Assembly: GCA_963969395.1 (NCBI GenBank)
Contig: OZ017802.1
Location: 6,016,501 to 6,080,500 of the forward strand
Reading direction: 5' to 3'
Source: Pseudoscleropodium purum
Lineage: Eukaryota > Streptophyta > Bryopsida > Hypnales > Brachytheciaceae
Length of the DNA stretch: 64,000 nt
In this document: positions 45,121 through 57,175 of the stretch, one piece after another
How positions within the stretch are numbered: position 1 is the stretch's first letter
Layout of the letters: each line of letters starts with the position of its first letter
Translations under genes and position numbers: made by a program
Notes under the pieces: generated by a model
The model's database searches: none
Told to the model about the DNA's origin: nothing
Seen by the model: only the letters and a program-made list of their open reading frames with translations

Positions 45121-45850
45121 TAACATAGGTACACAATAACATGGAAATAATCTATAACACAAACAATTATAACCACAAAATGTGTTTATATACAATATAG
45201 ACTCCTATATTTGTGGGCTCATAGATTTTATGCTCTAATGCTAGCACTTCCCTTTCAAGAACACAAAAAGGCCCCCTACTAAATTTATTAAACATTAGAG
45301 TTAATCATAAAGGTCTCTCTAATTAGTAGAAGGGGTGTCACAAGAAAGTTTTAACTAATATAAATAGTACAAAAAAAACACAGCACCCAATGGCTCTATT
45401 TAACCTTGTTCGGACGCTTCAAGGAGTTTTGTCACGTGCTTTTCTCAAACTCTGGCTCATCATCCCTCATTGCACATACTTTACATGACAATTAACTCTA
45501 ATGTTACGATTCTGAATCTATATCATAGACACCTATAATCATGAAAATTATCTACAATATAGACTCATATATTCTTGGGCTCATAGATTTTATGCTCACA
45601 TGCTAGTGCTCCCCTTTCAAGGACACAAAATGACCCCTTACCACATTTGATAAACAACAGAGTTAATTGTAAAGGTCTCTGTAGTTTCTAGAAGGGCTGT
45701 CGCATGAAGGTTTAACTAATAAGAATAGTACAAAAGAAATACAGCACCAAAGACCACTCCATCCGACCCTCTTTGGGTGCTTCAAGGAATTTCGTCCTGT
45801 GAATTTCTCAAACTCTGGCTCCTAGTCCTCATTGCACACACTTTTACTAT
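45120..45850. repeat. Two-copy tandem repeat, ~362-bp period
   Basis: Two diverged units follow each other. Both contain GGGCTCATAGATTTTATGCT, CCCTTTCAAG, AAAGGTCTCT and TTCTCAAACTCTGGCTC, in the same order. The offset between units is about 362 bp. No open frame is conserved. It may be a duplicated piece of a transposon. Confidence 0.75.
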
Positions 45851-46309
45851 TAACTATATTATGATTCCGGCTGAAAGTGAAAACAAGGTTTAAAAAATAA
45901 ATCAAAACTATATTATTTGCTCGGGGAGTCTCACATGGCAGACTGTTTAAGTAGGGTCTGTGCCACTTTCGGAACTTTAGGCTGTCGTATTGGGTGAACT
46001 TGAGCGACGACAAAGTGGGACCTCCCATGTAAAAGTATTTGTACATCTTGAGGACTATTTCTATTCTTCAAATTGGACACTTCAGTTCCCGGAGTTGAGG
46101 ATCAAATTTTCTATCTTAAGTTAGTCAAACAAGGTTTGCAAATTTTTTTCGTCTTGCACCGCCACAACTGGAACTCAAGTCAACCCGTTTTGTTGTGCCC
46201 TTTTCATCATGCTGTATTGCACTATTGCTAGTAGTTGCTATGTATAGCCAAGGACTCAATGTCCAAGGACCAGGGACCAGGGTGAACCAACCCCCTTGAA
46301 AATGCTGAA

Positions 46310-46405
46310 ATTTTTTTAATTTTGTAATGTATGATAAAATTTGTAAATTTTGAATTCATATTTGCAATCGTAGGCCCACATTATCTAGGAGAGGTGTACA
46401 GGATC
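46310..46405 (-). repeat. Dispersed repeat family G fragment
   Basis: Shares TTTTGAATTCATATTTGCAA and adjoining sequence with 48,650-48,760, and in reverse complement with 50,640-51,050. Confidence 0.6.
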
Positions 46406-46701
46406 TATTGCTTAACCCCTAAATGCGCAGTGCACCAAAATATGGTGCCGACAATATTTTGAAGTTAAATAAAACCTAACCAAATTGCTATTTTAAGTAA
46501 TTTATATTTTTGAAATATTCTTCTTGAAGTTTAATTTTAGCATCAAAAATCTGATCTTAAAAATAAATGATAATGATTTTTCTATTTAAGATTTTGTACA
46601 AGAGTATTCATTGCAATCTTGACTTCTTGTAGTATTAAGGCTCTTGTGAATGAGCCTCAAACACACTAGGACTTGAAGAAAAAATCACATTCAAAACTCA
46701 T

Positions 46702-47583
46702 TTGACCCCTGAAGTCCCAAGGCCATTTTTTTTGTCAAAAACCACTCAAAACTGCCATGTTTGTTGCATTCACCCAAGAAAACAAAATTTTTTTTTTTTT
46801 AGAATCTAAACGTAGGATCTCGTAATTCACTTGTTTTAGCTCATATGGTTAAAATTTCATGAAGTTTGACCATATAGATTGGAAGATATTAGCATTCAAA
46901 GTTGAGAAAGAAAGTTTTTGTGAACACTTGCTTGCAATTTTAGATGACTTTGCTTGCCAATTGTGGAATTTTTTTGCACTATAGACTTTGAATTAAAAGA
47001 AGTTTATGTTGAAGAATTGAGTTGAAAGTCTAGGAAAAAAAAATTCAAAAAAAACACACTTGATTTTCATTCTTTAAAAAAATTCTAAGCAGAAGTAGGT
47101 CCGAGATTGGAAAAAACAACTAAATCGTTAATAACTCTAAGATGGGATTGAAAGACAATAATTCCAATGGTGAGATTGTTTTAGCAAGCAAATGCAACAT
47201 TCTCAAAAAAAAATTGTGAAAAATTGTGAAAATTTCATTTAGAAATTAATCCTATAAGTTATTTTTTCAATAAGATGCTGAAATTGCTCAGAACAAGATT
47301 GTCCTTCACTTTCTCATTATTGGTCCAAATAGAACGAATCAAAGCTTCACATGTAGCAGAAAATAAAACATTTTGTGTTGCTCGCCGAGTTCAGTTTTAG
47401 GCTTTTTGTGGTATAACTTTTTCTCCTGGGCACCAATTGAAATAAAAATTATATTTCCATATAGATAATCAATTTTTCTATCTTACGGAAAAGTTCCAAA
47501 ACAATTCACAAAAAATTGAGGTCACAAGAACCTACCCAAAATTTTGTTTGTCCCTGGAGGGGATAATGGGACTTTAGGGTTAA
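46702..47583. mobile_element. TTAA-family element nested in the subfamily A copy
   Basis: The ends are TTGA-CCCCTGAAGTCCCA and GGGACTTTAGGG-TTAA, an inverted repeat of about 14 bp. The flanks AAACTCAT and AAAAATTGTAG match the uninterrupted sequence around TTAA at 39,397-39,400. So the TTAA target was duplicated and the left copy later mutated to TTGA. It is 882 bp, non-coding. Confidence 0.87.
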
Positions 47584-47891
47584 AAAAATTGTAGAGTAGA
47601 TTTTGAGAAGTCATAAATTGATTGTGGTTATTCATGTTAGGCCCTTAAACCTTATAATTTTTTGGTCACCAACTTTTTAGTTTTGACTTGTGAAAAGTGA
47701 ATTGAAAATTTTTCATAGTTTTAATACCTTCATGGTCAAACATTATAATCTTCCAACTTATAAGTGATATTACTATGTGTTTTTTTCCTATGTGATCTCT
47801 AACATGTCTAGTTTGAATTCAAATGGTTATAATTTTAAAAAAATTGATATAATTTATTAAAATTTTGGCTTTTTGTTTAATTTAAAGCAAA

Positions 47892-48156
47892 CATTAGGAA
47901 AATTTTGAACCCTGCAAAAGGTTGTTAAGGATATATTTTTCAGCACCCTACAGTGCAAGTACAAAATTTTTAAAAATTAAAAGAGTATTGAAATTTGATG
48001 CGACGTTAATGTAGCACAAGTAGTGCCACATCGTCTACTTTCATTAAAAAAAATAAGAAAAATAGGAAACAATTAGAAATCCTCTCTAATTGCACTCGAG
48101 GGGTGAGGAAAGTTCCAAACTCTCAGCCTTCTGAAGGGCTGAATTTTTTTCAAATG
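47892..48156. mobile_element. CATTAG-family MITE nested in the subfamily A copy
   Basis: It starts CATTAGGAAAATTTTGAACC; the reverse complement of its right end is CATTTGAAAAAAATTCAGCC. It interrupts sequence that is continuous in the 39-kb copy (GAGCAAA then TTTCC). Interior words such as GTGCCACATCGTC and CTCTCAGCC recall the other CATTAG elements. It is 265 bp, more diverged than copies 1 and 2. Confidence 0.7.
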
Positions 48157-48253
48157 TTTCTAGAGGCTCAAAACAGGCATTGGGCATTTAGGGGTTAAGT
48201 ACCAAATAGGGTCTTTTTTTACATGCACCCCTAGAAGGACTTTTGGGGACAAG

Positions 48254-48552
48254 CATTAGATGTTTTTTGAGGGGTCGGGAGGGCCGTCTAGGCTTGTTTC
48301 CAATGCTCTTCCCTGAACAGTCTAGGAATGGCCATTGTCAAAAAAATTAATTAATTAATTTTTAATTTTAAAATGAAAAAAAAAAAAAGTTGAATTTTTT
48401 TTGAAGTTTTCTTTTTGAAAAAATAAGAAAAAGTAATGTGGCAGTCACTATACCACGTCATGCAACTGTTGTGAAGTAGTACACTGAATCTGGGAATGCA
48501 AATTTAGGCAAGGGAACTCACAGCCTTCCCAAGGGCTAAATCTCATCTAATG
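48254..48552. mobile_element. CATTAG-family MITE, copy at 48.3 kb
   Basis: The ends CATTAGATGTTTTTTGAGGG and GGGCTAAATCTCATCTAATG are imperfect inverted repeats. The interior has CCACGTCATGCAAC and GGAACTCACAGCC as in the other copies. It is 299 bp. Confidence 0.75.
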
Positions 48553-48649
48553 GGAGGACATGAGTTCACCCCAACCCAACTAAAAGAGGTGAAGAAACAA
48601 ATGTAAGGTAAATTAGGTATCCTCAAAATTGGACCAAAGTAAATTGACC

Positions 48650-48760
48650 CCTTACTTGTCCTAAAGGAAAACATTGAATTATTTAATTTGTGGTGCATGA
48701 TAAAATTTTGAAATTTTGAATTCATATTTGCAATCAAAGGCCCCAAATTAACTAGAGGAG
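48650..48760 (-). repeat. Dispersed repeat family G fragment
   Basis: It shares TTTTGAATTCATATTTGCAA and CCCAAATTAACTAGAGGAG-type sequence with 46,310-46,405 and with the reverse strand of 50,640-50,720. Confidence 0.6.
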
Positions 48761-48862
48761 GTCTCAAGAATAAATAAATTTGGCACAAAATAGGAGGTTT
48801 TTTTACATAGTCATATATCTGTAGAATGACTTGGAAGAACGAGTAAAGAGGTCAATTCACCC

Positions 48863-49090
48863 CAAACCACTTTTTGCTATTGTGCTTGGTTGTTATTATT
48901 TTTTGATTGATTATAATTTCAATTTTTTTTGTTAGAAAGAGAATGGTGGTTCCAACTTATGAAAGAATGCAATATTTGGATATTGTATGCAAAAGTTATG
49001 AAGGATCAAAGCTTTTTGGGATAAATATTTTGAAATCATTGGTGGGTTTGGGTTAGTGGCATAATTGAGGTATCCACCTAAAGTATATAC
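48863..49090. mobile_element. Family F element, partial
   Basis: It contains CACTTTTTGCTATTGTGCTT and TTGGATATTGTATGCAAAAG as in other family F copies. The left terminus is missing or altered. It is non-coding. Confidence 0.65.
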
Positions 49091-50425
49091 ACGTGCAATT
49101 GCCATTAATTGTAACTCAGAAGACTAGTTACAATTTATTTTTTTGAGTTCTTATTGACAAATGAAAGAGGGTTCCAATGCACTTTGTTAGCTTGTATGAT
49201 TTAGACACTAGATGAATAAGTTATGAAAATTAAAGTTGTAAACATAGGTGTACCATAAATCTTTACTAGGTTACAATGTTGAAAAAAAGTGCATCTCCAT
49301 AATCAATATCTTCATTCTAGACAAGAATCTAGTTGTGATGGTTTCAAATCAATTAGTGATTTGTTTTTGTTTTGAGTTTGGTAGAGCAATATGCACCTTA
49401 GGAAACAAGCATGTTATAACAATCATCCATTTTATGCATTCATCTATCATTTTCATCATCACATTGATTAATAAACTTCATTCCAAAACTGGTGAATTGT
49501 ATATTTTTTGAGATGTTTTTGGTAATTTCATCCACTTCTTTCCTAATTTTTTTGTAATAAAAAGGGAGACAATACCCAAAACAAGTAAGAAACTAGAAAA
49601 AAATCTGTCCAAAATTAGAGCACTAGGATTAATGAATGTTTGGTGTATTTTCCTAAGTAACTAAAGTTCTTATACATTTTGAATGAAACAGCCTACAAAA
49701 AACCCATTGAAGAATCAATGTGTGGTACTCCCTCTAATATAAATGAATTCGGGGTCATTACTATAGGGGTATTGTTCAAAACATAAAATTATTCCTAAAT
49801 GACACACAAAACCATTTTTTCCAATCAATTGAAGTTCAATTGGCACAATAAATTTTGGTAACAAGTACTTTTTTGCAAATTTTAAATGCACTATAAAATG
49901 GATTATCTTTGTATTGTAGATTGAAATTGTTATTGTTGTTTTTTTTACTAAAAGAAATCAATACTAAATTTACAATATTATTTCAAGAAAAAATTAGATG
50001 TTGTCGTAACCAAATCTTTGGAAATTTTATTTAATTAATTTACGATTCAATTTTAGTCAATTGTAGATTAAAAAAATTATTTTATTTTATTTTAAAATAT
50101 ATCTTTCATGAATTATCATTGTAAATGCTTAAATAATGCCTTGATAAATGTCTATGAATCTTTTTCAAATTTGAGTGTATAGATCATTTGTATTCATACA
50201 TGACGCATGACATAATCTCTTTTCATACTAAATCATCTTTGAAAATATTATAAATCACATATCCTATAAGTAATATAAATTATATCCAAAAAAATTTGAG
50301 TCATTATCAATGTTAGATTCATAATTATCTTCAATATGTATTTGTCATCTATACCTTAAATGAGGCTATTTGTTATGTTTGTTTGTTACAATGAGATCTT
50401 TTAGATCGTACATCCCTAGTCAAGT
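49091..50425. other. AT-rich DNA without recognisable features
   Basis: An 87-codon frame on the + strand at 49,248-49,511 is Ile/Phe-rich and has no recognisable motif. Nothing else stands out. Confidence 0.45.
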
Positions 50426-50429
50426 TCTT

Positions 50430-50535
50430 CATACCACCGGAAAGCCTTACAGAAGAGAGGGGTGCACAAACTATGTTTCATGGTGTTTGGACATATGATG
50501 TGAAAGTTGTAAATTTTTGAGTCATGGTCCCAATG
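50430..50535 (+). repeat. Dispersed repeat family K fragment
   Basis: Shares GGAAAGC, AGAGGGGTGCA, GTTTGGAC and GTGAAAGTTGT with 30,837-31,000. Confidence 0.5.
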
Positions 50536-50639
50536 ACATGGTTGGGGTGAAGTGATTCCTTCAGGCATCCCCAAAGTCATTCTAGGCGTGCATGTAAAAT
50601 AAAAGACCCCTTCTTTTGTACATAAAATTTTCATCCTTT

Positions 50640-51050
50640 TCACCTCCCCTAGTTAATTTGGGGCCTCTGATTGCAAATACAAATTCAGAATTTGCCAATT
50701 TTATTATGCGTGGCAAATAAAAAATTTCAGCAATTTCCCTTGAGGACAAGCAAGGAGGTCGGTTCCCCCCCAACCCAATGGCACGGGGCTACACAAAGCT
50801 CAATGGCAGAGGTATGTTTGCACAGCTAGGGAGGACTGAACCCTCTACTACCCCACCAGAGGATAAATGTCAAAATTGCCCCCCAATTTTGTGTCGTTTA
50901 AATTTTGAACTTCCCAAAATCCTCTATCTAATTTGGGGTCTTTAATTGCGAATATGAATTCAGAATTAAAATTTTTTATCGTATGTGGCAAATAAAAAAT
51001 TTCAGTGTTTTCCACAAGGGTAAAAAACATGAGACAATAGAGGGGTCAAT
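50640..51050 (+). repeat. Two tandem units of dispersed repeat family G
   Basis: Units at about 50,640-50,760 and 50,920-51,030 both contain AATTTGGGG, AATTCAGAAT, then TGTGGCAAATAAAAAATTTC or its near match. Both lie in the same orientation and are opposite to the copies at 46.3 and 48.7 kb. They are non-coding. Confidence 0.65.
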
Positions 51051-51059
51051 CCTCCCTGG

Positions 51060-54000
51060 CCTGTTTTACACTTGGTATTGAAGAATGTTGTTACTGAGGA
51101 TCTTAGGAATGAATTTAGACCTACTTCTGACCCCATGGTAACAACTAAAGCTGACACGCTCTAATGTCATCCCAGGTTTCCATTGCATAATTTGTGGATG
51201 TGCAGCTGAATTCGGGGGCGAATGCTTTCCTCAAGTCAGGACGGATGATTTGATTCCATGCCACAATCAATCCCATGACATAGAGATTCGGATGATTTTG
51301 GGGTGACAAAGCCAGAAAACAAGGGTATGTATTTGCTTGTATTGTGGGAATACATAATGCATTATTTCAAATCCAGGAAAAAATAAAACTTTAAAAAAAA
51401 TAAAAAATAATAATCAGCTGGTCTTGGGGACCGACCGACCGACCAACAGGAGGTGAATTATTGATTTTTTTTCTTTCTCTGTAGTTTCCAATGAAAAATA
51501 CTCAAAATCCAATAATTCCTTCCCTGCACTGCTGTATGTTCAAATTGTGTGCAACCAAAGTTAATAATCTCCTTGACTAATACAAGCTTTGTGGCTATAA
51601 CACGACTGGCTAACAAAGGAAAACGTTCATATAATTGTCATTAAATTCAAATTGAGCATGGTTATTGTCAAATATAAAATGATTTTGACAAAGAAGGGTG
51701 ACACAGCTTTTGTTTTGCGGCATTCTCCTTTACAATGTGGAAGTTAAATTGAATATTAAAGTTTTTACATGAATTAAAAATAAATAAAAATCTTTTTATT
51801 TTGACTGTGGCAATGACATGGTGTACACTAGTGTCTCACTAAGAAAAACACTCTTATAATCATCATTAATTATACAACTAAACATAGTTATTGTTAAACA
51901 TAAATGATTTTTATATTGGACCTTATTAGCAATTGAAAGAGGATTTCAATGCACTTTAGAATGCACTAGTGTGCTTTGTGTATTGTTGCCACAACCAAAA
52001 TAAAAACAAAATTATTATGAGTTACATGCAAATGTCAAAAATATAAACATGTGCAAAAAATCTCACTCTAGGAATTAAAGTTTATCAACCTTGTCAAGTA
52101 GGGTCCAAATTTGTTTTTTCTAACTTCAAATGCTATAATCTTACAATTTGGGTGGTCAAAGTCTCTAATATTTTTTCACATACACATTCCCAATGTAATC
52201 TAATACAGATTTGTATGTTTGAACCTCTAAAAGAAATTCATTTTTTCCTCAATAACCTATAAAGTGGTAGTTTTTGACAATATATATACTCATTAGGAAA
52301 AACATTGGGCCACTAGATGGCCACTTTGTGGAAGGTAAAGGTTGAATTAATTTGTAATTTAGAAGAGGAGAGAGATTTTATTCCTCTATTCTCGCTCAAT
52401 TAGTATGCTAGAGCATGGAACAATACAATTGGAGAATCAATATGAGGGTACTTGTAGTTTCAAATTGTTTAATTTGGAATCTTGTGAAATGTTATCATGA
52501 ATGAAACAAGTGTGCACTAGATTCTTCTTTGAATATAATTGTGGGAACAAAACCTAACTTCAGTTTGGGAAATTCATACAAGTTGACAATGAAAATTTGG
52601 CACATTTGCTAAGGTCTCTATTCCACTAACAATAGATTGGCTTGTCAAAAGTTGATGGCATACTTAGAGACTCATCTTTCTCTAATGTAAAATGTGCTAT
52701 GGTCCTTTAGAGGTTAACTAAAATTTAGCCATCTTTACTATTGATTGAAAAAATCTTAATAAAAGTCAACTATAAATACAAGTAAAAAAAAATACAATAC
52801 TACTATTTAATGAAAATGATTCTTTAGGGGATCATGTAATAAAAATTTCATAAACATTTTGGAATTTTATTGAATGAGATATTATTGATTGAAACATGAC
52901 CTCAAATAGTATTTTTTGAATATTTTATTCCAAAAATTGAGTTCAACTGAATATATGTTGGGGTCCAAAATCATACAAGTTGGACCTAAATATTGAAAGG
53001 CCATCAAATAATAATTTACAAGTTGGTCTTGAACCTTGGTATAAGGATCTTAAGACCAATTTAGAACATCAAATTGAAGACAAGAAAGGAAGTCATAGAC
53101 AATGATTCATACTCCACCAATCAAAATTTCTCCATAAAATTATATTTTAATACTACTCATCTTAGAAATAGGTTCAATTTTGGGATTACCAAACAAAGGA
53201 TTTATTTCTTGGATTAGAATCATCAATATTTTCTCAATGATTATGTTAGGGAAGAGCAAGGGTATTTCTATCTATTTTGATATTGGACTCTAATGTAAAG
53301 CTCTTGAAACCTATTTTAAACTATTCAACAACATGAGTGTTCAAGTTTATTTATTTATTTTTATTTACTTTCAAAAGCAAAGGGTCTTTTAAAAAATCTT
53401 TGTAGTTATATCCTAAGCAACCAATGTATATTTACAAGGGTTTAATAATGTGAACATAGGTACAAGTGACAATATGGGTTAAAAAAGGAAAATAAATACA
53501 TAGAATTAAAGTCTTACAAGTCTTAAATTTTGTTTGTGTCTCTATCTTTGTCTAGAATTAAGGTCTTCAACTTAGTTCAAATATATTATCCATATTGGGA
53601 TATACAATGAACTCTTACTTGGAAATTTAGTTGTATTTTAGAATCATTTTATAAGTTTGAATGAAGAAAGTCTCTTCAAATACAAAGTTCTACATCAAGT
53701 AGTTGACATATTGACATTTCATTATTCAAGAAGGCTAAAAGTTTCTCATAGTACAATCCAAAAATAAAATATTATGCCATTGTTGGATTGTTCAACAAAC
53801 AAGTTGAGAGTGAAGAAAAAATGACATTTATAATAAGACAATCGAGGACAAACCAATTAGAAAACTAGCAATTATACCATCTTCAAACAAGGATCAAAAT
53901 ATATGTTCATATAAATTTATTTTATTAGTTTTTCTTGAATGATATTATGAATTTTGTCAAACTCTTCTAACTTAAATGATGTCATCAAACTAGTAAGTTA

Positions 54001-54135
54001 TCAAAATTTCCAAGATACAATGTAGATGTAATAATAGTAGAAATCCCTAAAGATGCATTCACACAAAAAATGCATATCTTTGTTTTGCAAGGGGTATAAT
54101 AACGGTGTCACAAAGGATGATATAGATTAAGGGAT
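51060..54135. other. Mostly AT-rich DNA; short GACC repeat
   Basis: A GC-richer stretch at 51,100-51,340 shows no gene. A GACC tetranucleotide repeat lies at about 51,428-51,447. The rest is AT-rich, with no recognisable coding sequence or element ends. Confidence 0.45.
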
Positions 54136-54138
54136 AAT

Positions 54139-54277
54139 ATCCCATCAAGGACCAGGTAGATGATTATGGTTGAAAATGACAGGTTTTCATTAGTAGTCAC
54201 TTTGGCTATTAATGAAAACTTGTTATTTTGAGTCAAATATTCATTTGTAGTCATCAACCTGATCCTTAATGGGATTA
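54139..54277. mobile_element. Foldback MITE with ~60-bp arms
   Basis: The left arm begins ATCCCATCAAGGACCAGGT. The reverse complement of the right arm reads ATCCCATTAAGGATCAGGT, and pairing continues through GATGA to CAGGTTTTCATTAGTAG versus CAAGTTTTCATTAATAG. The whole 139-bp unit would form one long imperfect hairpin with a small loop. Confidence 0.75.
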
Positions 54278-54279
54278 GT

Positions 54280-55236
54280 TGGTTTGATTCAATCTCTTGA
54301 TTTGAATGGGATTAATTACTTGGTTTGTCCCTCTCAAGATATTCTTCCTTAGTGTGAATGTTCATTAATTGCTAAAAGTTTCAATCGTAAAAAATCAAAT
54401 GTGCCTTGGTGAAGTTTAAATATTACTTTCAAAACACCAATTTTTCAATTTTGACTTAAACTTAGAAAATGAATTATACAAATTTTATTTTAATTTCATA
54501 TTTGAAATTTAGAAAATCCAATAATGGAATGAATTATTGTAATTGTAGGGCAAATTTATGGAAACTAATTTTAAAAAGTAGATGCTAAAATTTTAGAAGA
54601 TTATTATTCAATAAAATAAGATTTTATAGTGAAATAAGAATATAATATATACATTAAACAACTATTGAACTTTATTTATTTTTAAATTAAATATTTGAAA
54701 AAAAATGTTGCCCTTTCCTATACTTATATAGTATTGCAAATACAAGCTTCAAGTATTTGAATCCAAATTATTCAAAATTGTGTGTTTGTTATTCACATTG
54801 TTCCTTTCAAATGATTTGAAATTTAAATTTATAAAATACTCTTTCTCATTCTAACCTTCAATTTTTGTAAAATCACAATTTATTTCACAAATATATAATT
54901 CATGACAAAATTTGATATTTCAACAATTTCTTTTTGATATAATCAAAACCTATATAAAAATTTGTATTTTCTTATGAATTTCTTTTATCAATCAATTATA
55001 TAAAGCCTAAATTTATCTTCATAATAATAGTTTGACTTTAAAATTATTGCAACAAAATGTTTTGGGTGTAAAAATAAAATTAATGCTCGAACAAGAATTT
55101 TTTTACCTCAATATATTGTTGTCTCTTGTACCTCGTAAAGAAATTTTGAATCAATGCTACTAATTTTGTTAATTTGACCATTTCAATTTTTCTTCTAAAT
55201 ATTATAAAAATGACAATCTATACCTTAATCCATACT
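54280..55236. other. AT-rich DNA without recognisable features
   Basis: No gene or repeat boundary was recognised. Confidence 0.45.
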
Positions 55237-56189
55237 TTAATCCCTAAACACCCAAACTGTGTTTTTTGGCAATATAGAAATTTTGGGGAGCTTACTATGC
55301 CAATGGAGTTTTTATTTTTTTCCTTTGAAATTTTAACACGACATGTGCTGAGGAGTAGCTTTAAGGTTCAACAATTTTCATAACTTTTGACTACATGATT
55401 CAAAAGTTATTGTATGATATATACTTTTCATTGCTCAACGGGCAACCCGGGCAACCAAAAGAATTCTTTGAAAATCATTTTTTTAAGAAATTAAAACTTG
55501 AAATTGTTTCTCTAGGTTCATATATATTTGGAAAGCTTTGAATAATTTCATTTTGATCAATGAGTCAAAAGTTATGAGGAATTTTAGTTTGTGGGAGTTT
55601 ATAGATCATTATTGAATGTCTACTCTAAGACAAACTTTGAAGTCTTTTATTGAACTCAATTTTTAATATTTTGAAAAAAAATAAAAACATAGGATGTACC
55701 TTATTTATTACAACATTATGACCATTGGAATTGGCATTTTTCAATTTCATAAATAAATTATTAACAATTTAGTATTTTGAATCATTCTATACTACATTCT
55801 ATTTACTATTTTTTTTCTATATGTTGAATGATTCCAAATGATCTAAAACTTTTTGAGCATGTAGAAAACTTGACTTGAAAAATGAATCCAAAGAGTTGCA
55901 ACCATTTTGGACATTTCTTCATACAAATGTGACCTTTTGAAGTGCAGCTGCCCGGATTATTGCAAGGCCAAAGAAAGGAAATTTGCCACTTCAAATGCTA
56001 ATATCTAGCAATCTTCATGGTGGAAATTTCTGAAATTTTTTCCACACATTATTAAACAAGCTTAATACAAGATCTTAGGGTTACATGTGTTTAAAAATGT
56101 TTTAAAAAAAGAAGTTTTGTACGTGTACTAGAAATGACAGTTTGGAAGCGATTTTGGTGAAAACATAGTCAAAATCATTTAGGGGTTAA
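55237..56189. mobile_element. TTAA-family element, subfamily D, full length (~953 bp)
   Basis: It starts TTAATCCCTAAACACC and ends ATCATTTAGGGGTTAA. The left part matches 3,698-4,110 and the reverse complement of 57,176-57,362. The middle matches 20,900-21,190. No coding sequence is present; a 69-codon frame crossing the left end is accidental. Confidence 0.8.
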
Positions 56190-56269
56190 GTTAGGCTATT
56201 TATTTTGTTTTGTTTGTTATGTCAAGAAATACCGGACCGTGTGTCCCTTAGTTGCATTTTTAGTACCTT

Positions 56270-56470
56270 CAAAAATCCCTCAGTGTCAAAGGTGCATAGG
56301 CCTTATTTCATGACATTCCAACCTATAGTGTGAAAGTTATTGTTTTTCAAAGTTTTTATGAATTAGAAATTTAGAAAATCATTTTTATTTTTTATTTTTA
56401 TGAATCAAATTTTTTTAAATCATTTTTAAAATTTTGATCATGGCAACAAGACATGGCACACTAGATATTC
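56270..56470 (+). repeat. Dispersed repeat family K fragment
   Basis: It contains GTGTGAAAGTTATTG, AAAGGTGCATAGG and a CATGGCAACAAGACATGG-type end shared with other K copies. It is diverged and non-coding. Confidence 0.4.
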
Positions 56471-56520
56471 ATGAAATTACTACAATTTTTTTTGCTTTTC
56501 AATAAAAATAATAAATAATC

Positions 56521-56569
56521 TCATATAATAAATATAATAATAAATATAATAATAATAATAACAACAACT
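56521..56569. repeat. AAT-type microsatellite
   Basis: A run of ATAATAAATATAATAATAAT units followed by ACAACAAC. Confidence 0.8.
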
Positions 56570-56843
56570 CAAAAGCCTAAATTTAGCTCATAAATTTATG
56601 TTTGACCAACCCCAACGTCCCCATGGACCAGGTCAAACTCACGGGGGTTCGGTTCAGTTAAGTTAATTTAATTAAAGCAGCACCCACCAGAGTTCTTTTC
56701 CTCCTTTTTTTTTCTTCCTACTTAACTTATCTTAAATTTGCTGAAACCTACCCTCCCTGCGTCATGAATGTCCTCTTTCATCAAATGTGTGAAGCAATTG
56801 ACTTTCCTTTTTTTTCCTCACTTCCATTTCGCAATGTGAAGAC

Positions 56844-57023
56844 ATGGACTACAAGCCAACAATCATCCAAGTGTTTGTTTGTATGTATGTTCTTCCAGTT
56901 GCAGTAGTGTCAGTGTGTGCTGCCCTTGCCTTTGCCTTTGCTTTTGGAGCTCATGGACATGATCATCTCAAAAATAACTTTATTATTCATCAGCACCACG
57001 TGAATTCATGTCCTGCAGACTGA
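56844..57023 (+). CDS. Possible small membrane or secreted peptide, 59 residues
   Basis: An ATG-started frame of 59 codons lies in a ~500-bp patch of unique, less AT-rich DNA between two transposon copies. The product starts MDYKPTIIQ, then has one strongly hydrophobic stretch (about residues 8-35, ending CAALAFAFAFGA). A histidine-rich tail (HGHDH near 37-41, HQHH at 49-52) and two further polar segments follow. This fits a signal peptide or a single membrane anchor. No family was recognised. Some plant small secreted peptides have this architecture, but the frame is short enough to be chance. No promoter elements could be assigned. Confidence 0.35.
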   Translation: MDYKPTIIQVFVCMYVLPVAVVSVCAALAFAFAFGAHGHDHLKNNFIIHQHHVNSCPAD

Positions 57024-57175
57024 AGTAAAATTATATGTGTCATCCATTCATTGGCTCGCAATCCAAGCCAGGGGAGAGGTGGTGACATGGCAACTGGCTG
57101 GCGACAGGACAGAGCTTGTTTTCGTAACAAACTGGAAAGGAAGCTTATGGTATAACAAAACTAAGCTTCAATTTT

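Larger units (their letters stand above)
46412..48198. mobile_element. TTAA-family element, subfamily A, carrying two nested insertions
   Basis: The ends TTAACCCCTAAATGCGCAG and TTGGGCATTTAGGGGTTAA match those at 39,099-39,760. The full length is 1,787 bp. Removing the insertions at 46,702-47,583 and 47,892-48,156 leaves about 640 bp that aligns with the 662-bp copy. The copy was therefore in place before both insertions. Confidence 0.87.

Noticed and set aside
45120..45850. Solo LTR or LTR pair
   Set aside because: No TG...CA ends, primer-binding site, polypurine tract or internal gag-pol sequence could be seen, so it is kept only as a tandem repeat.
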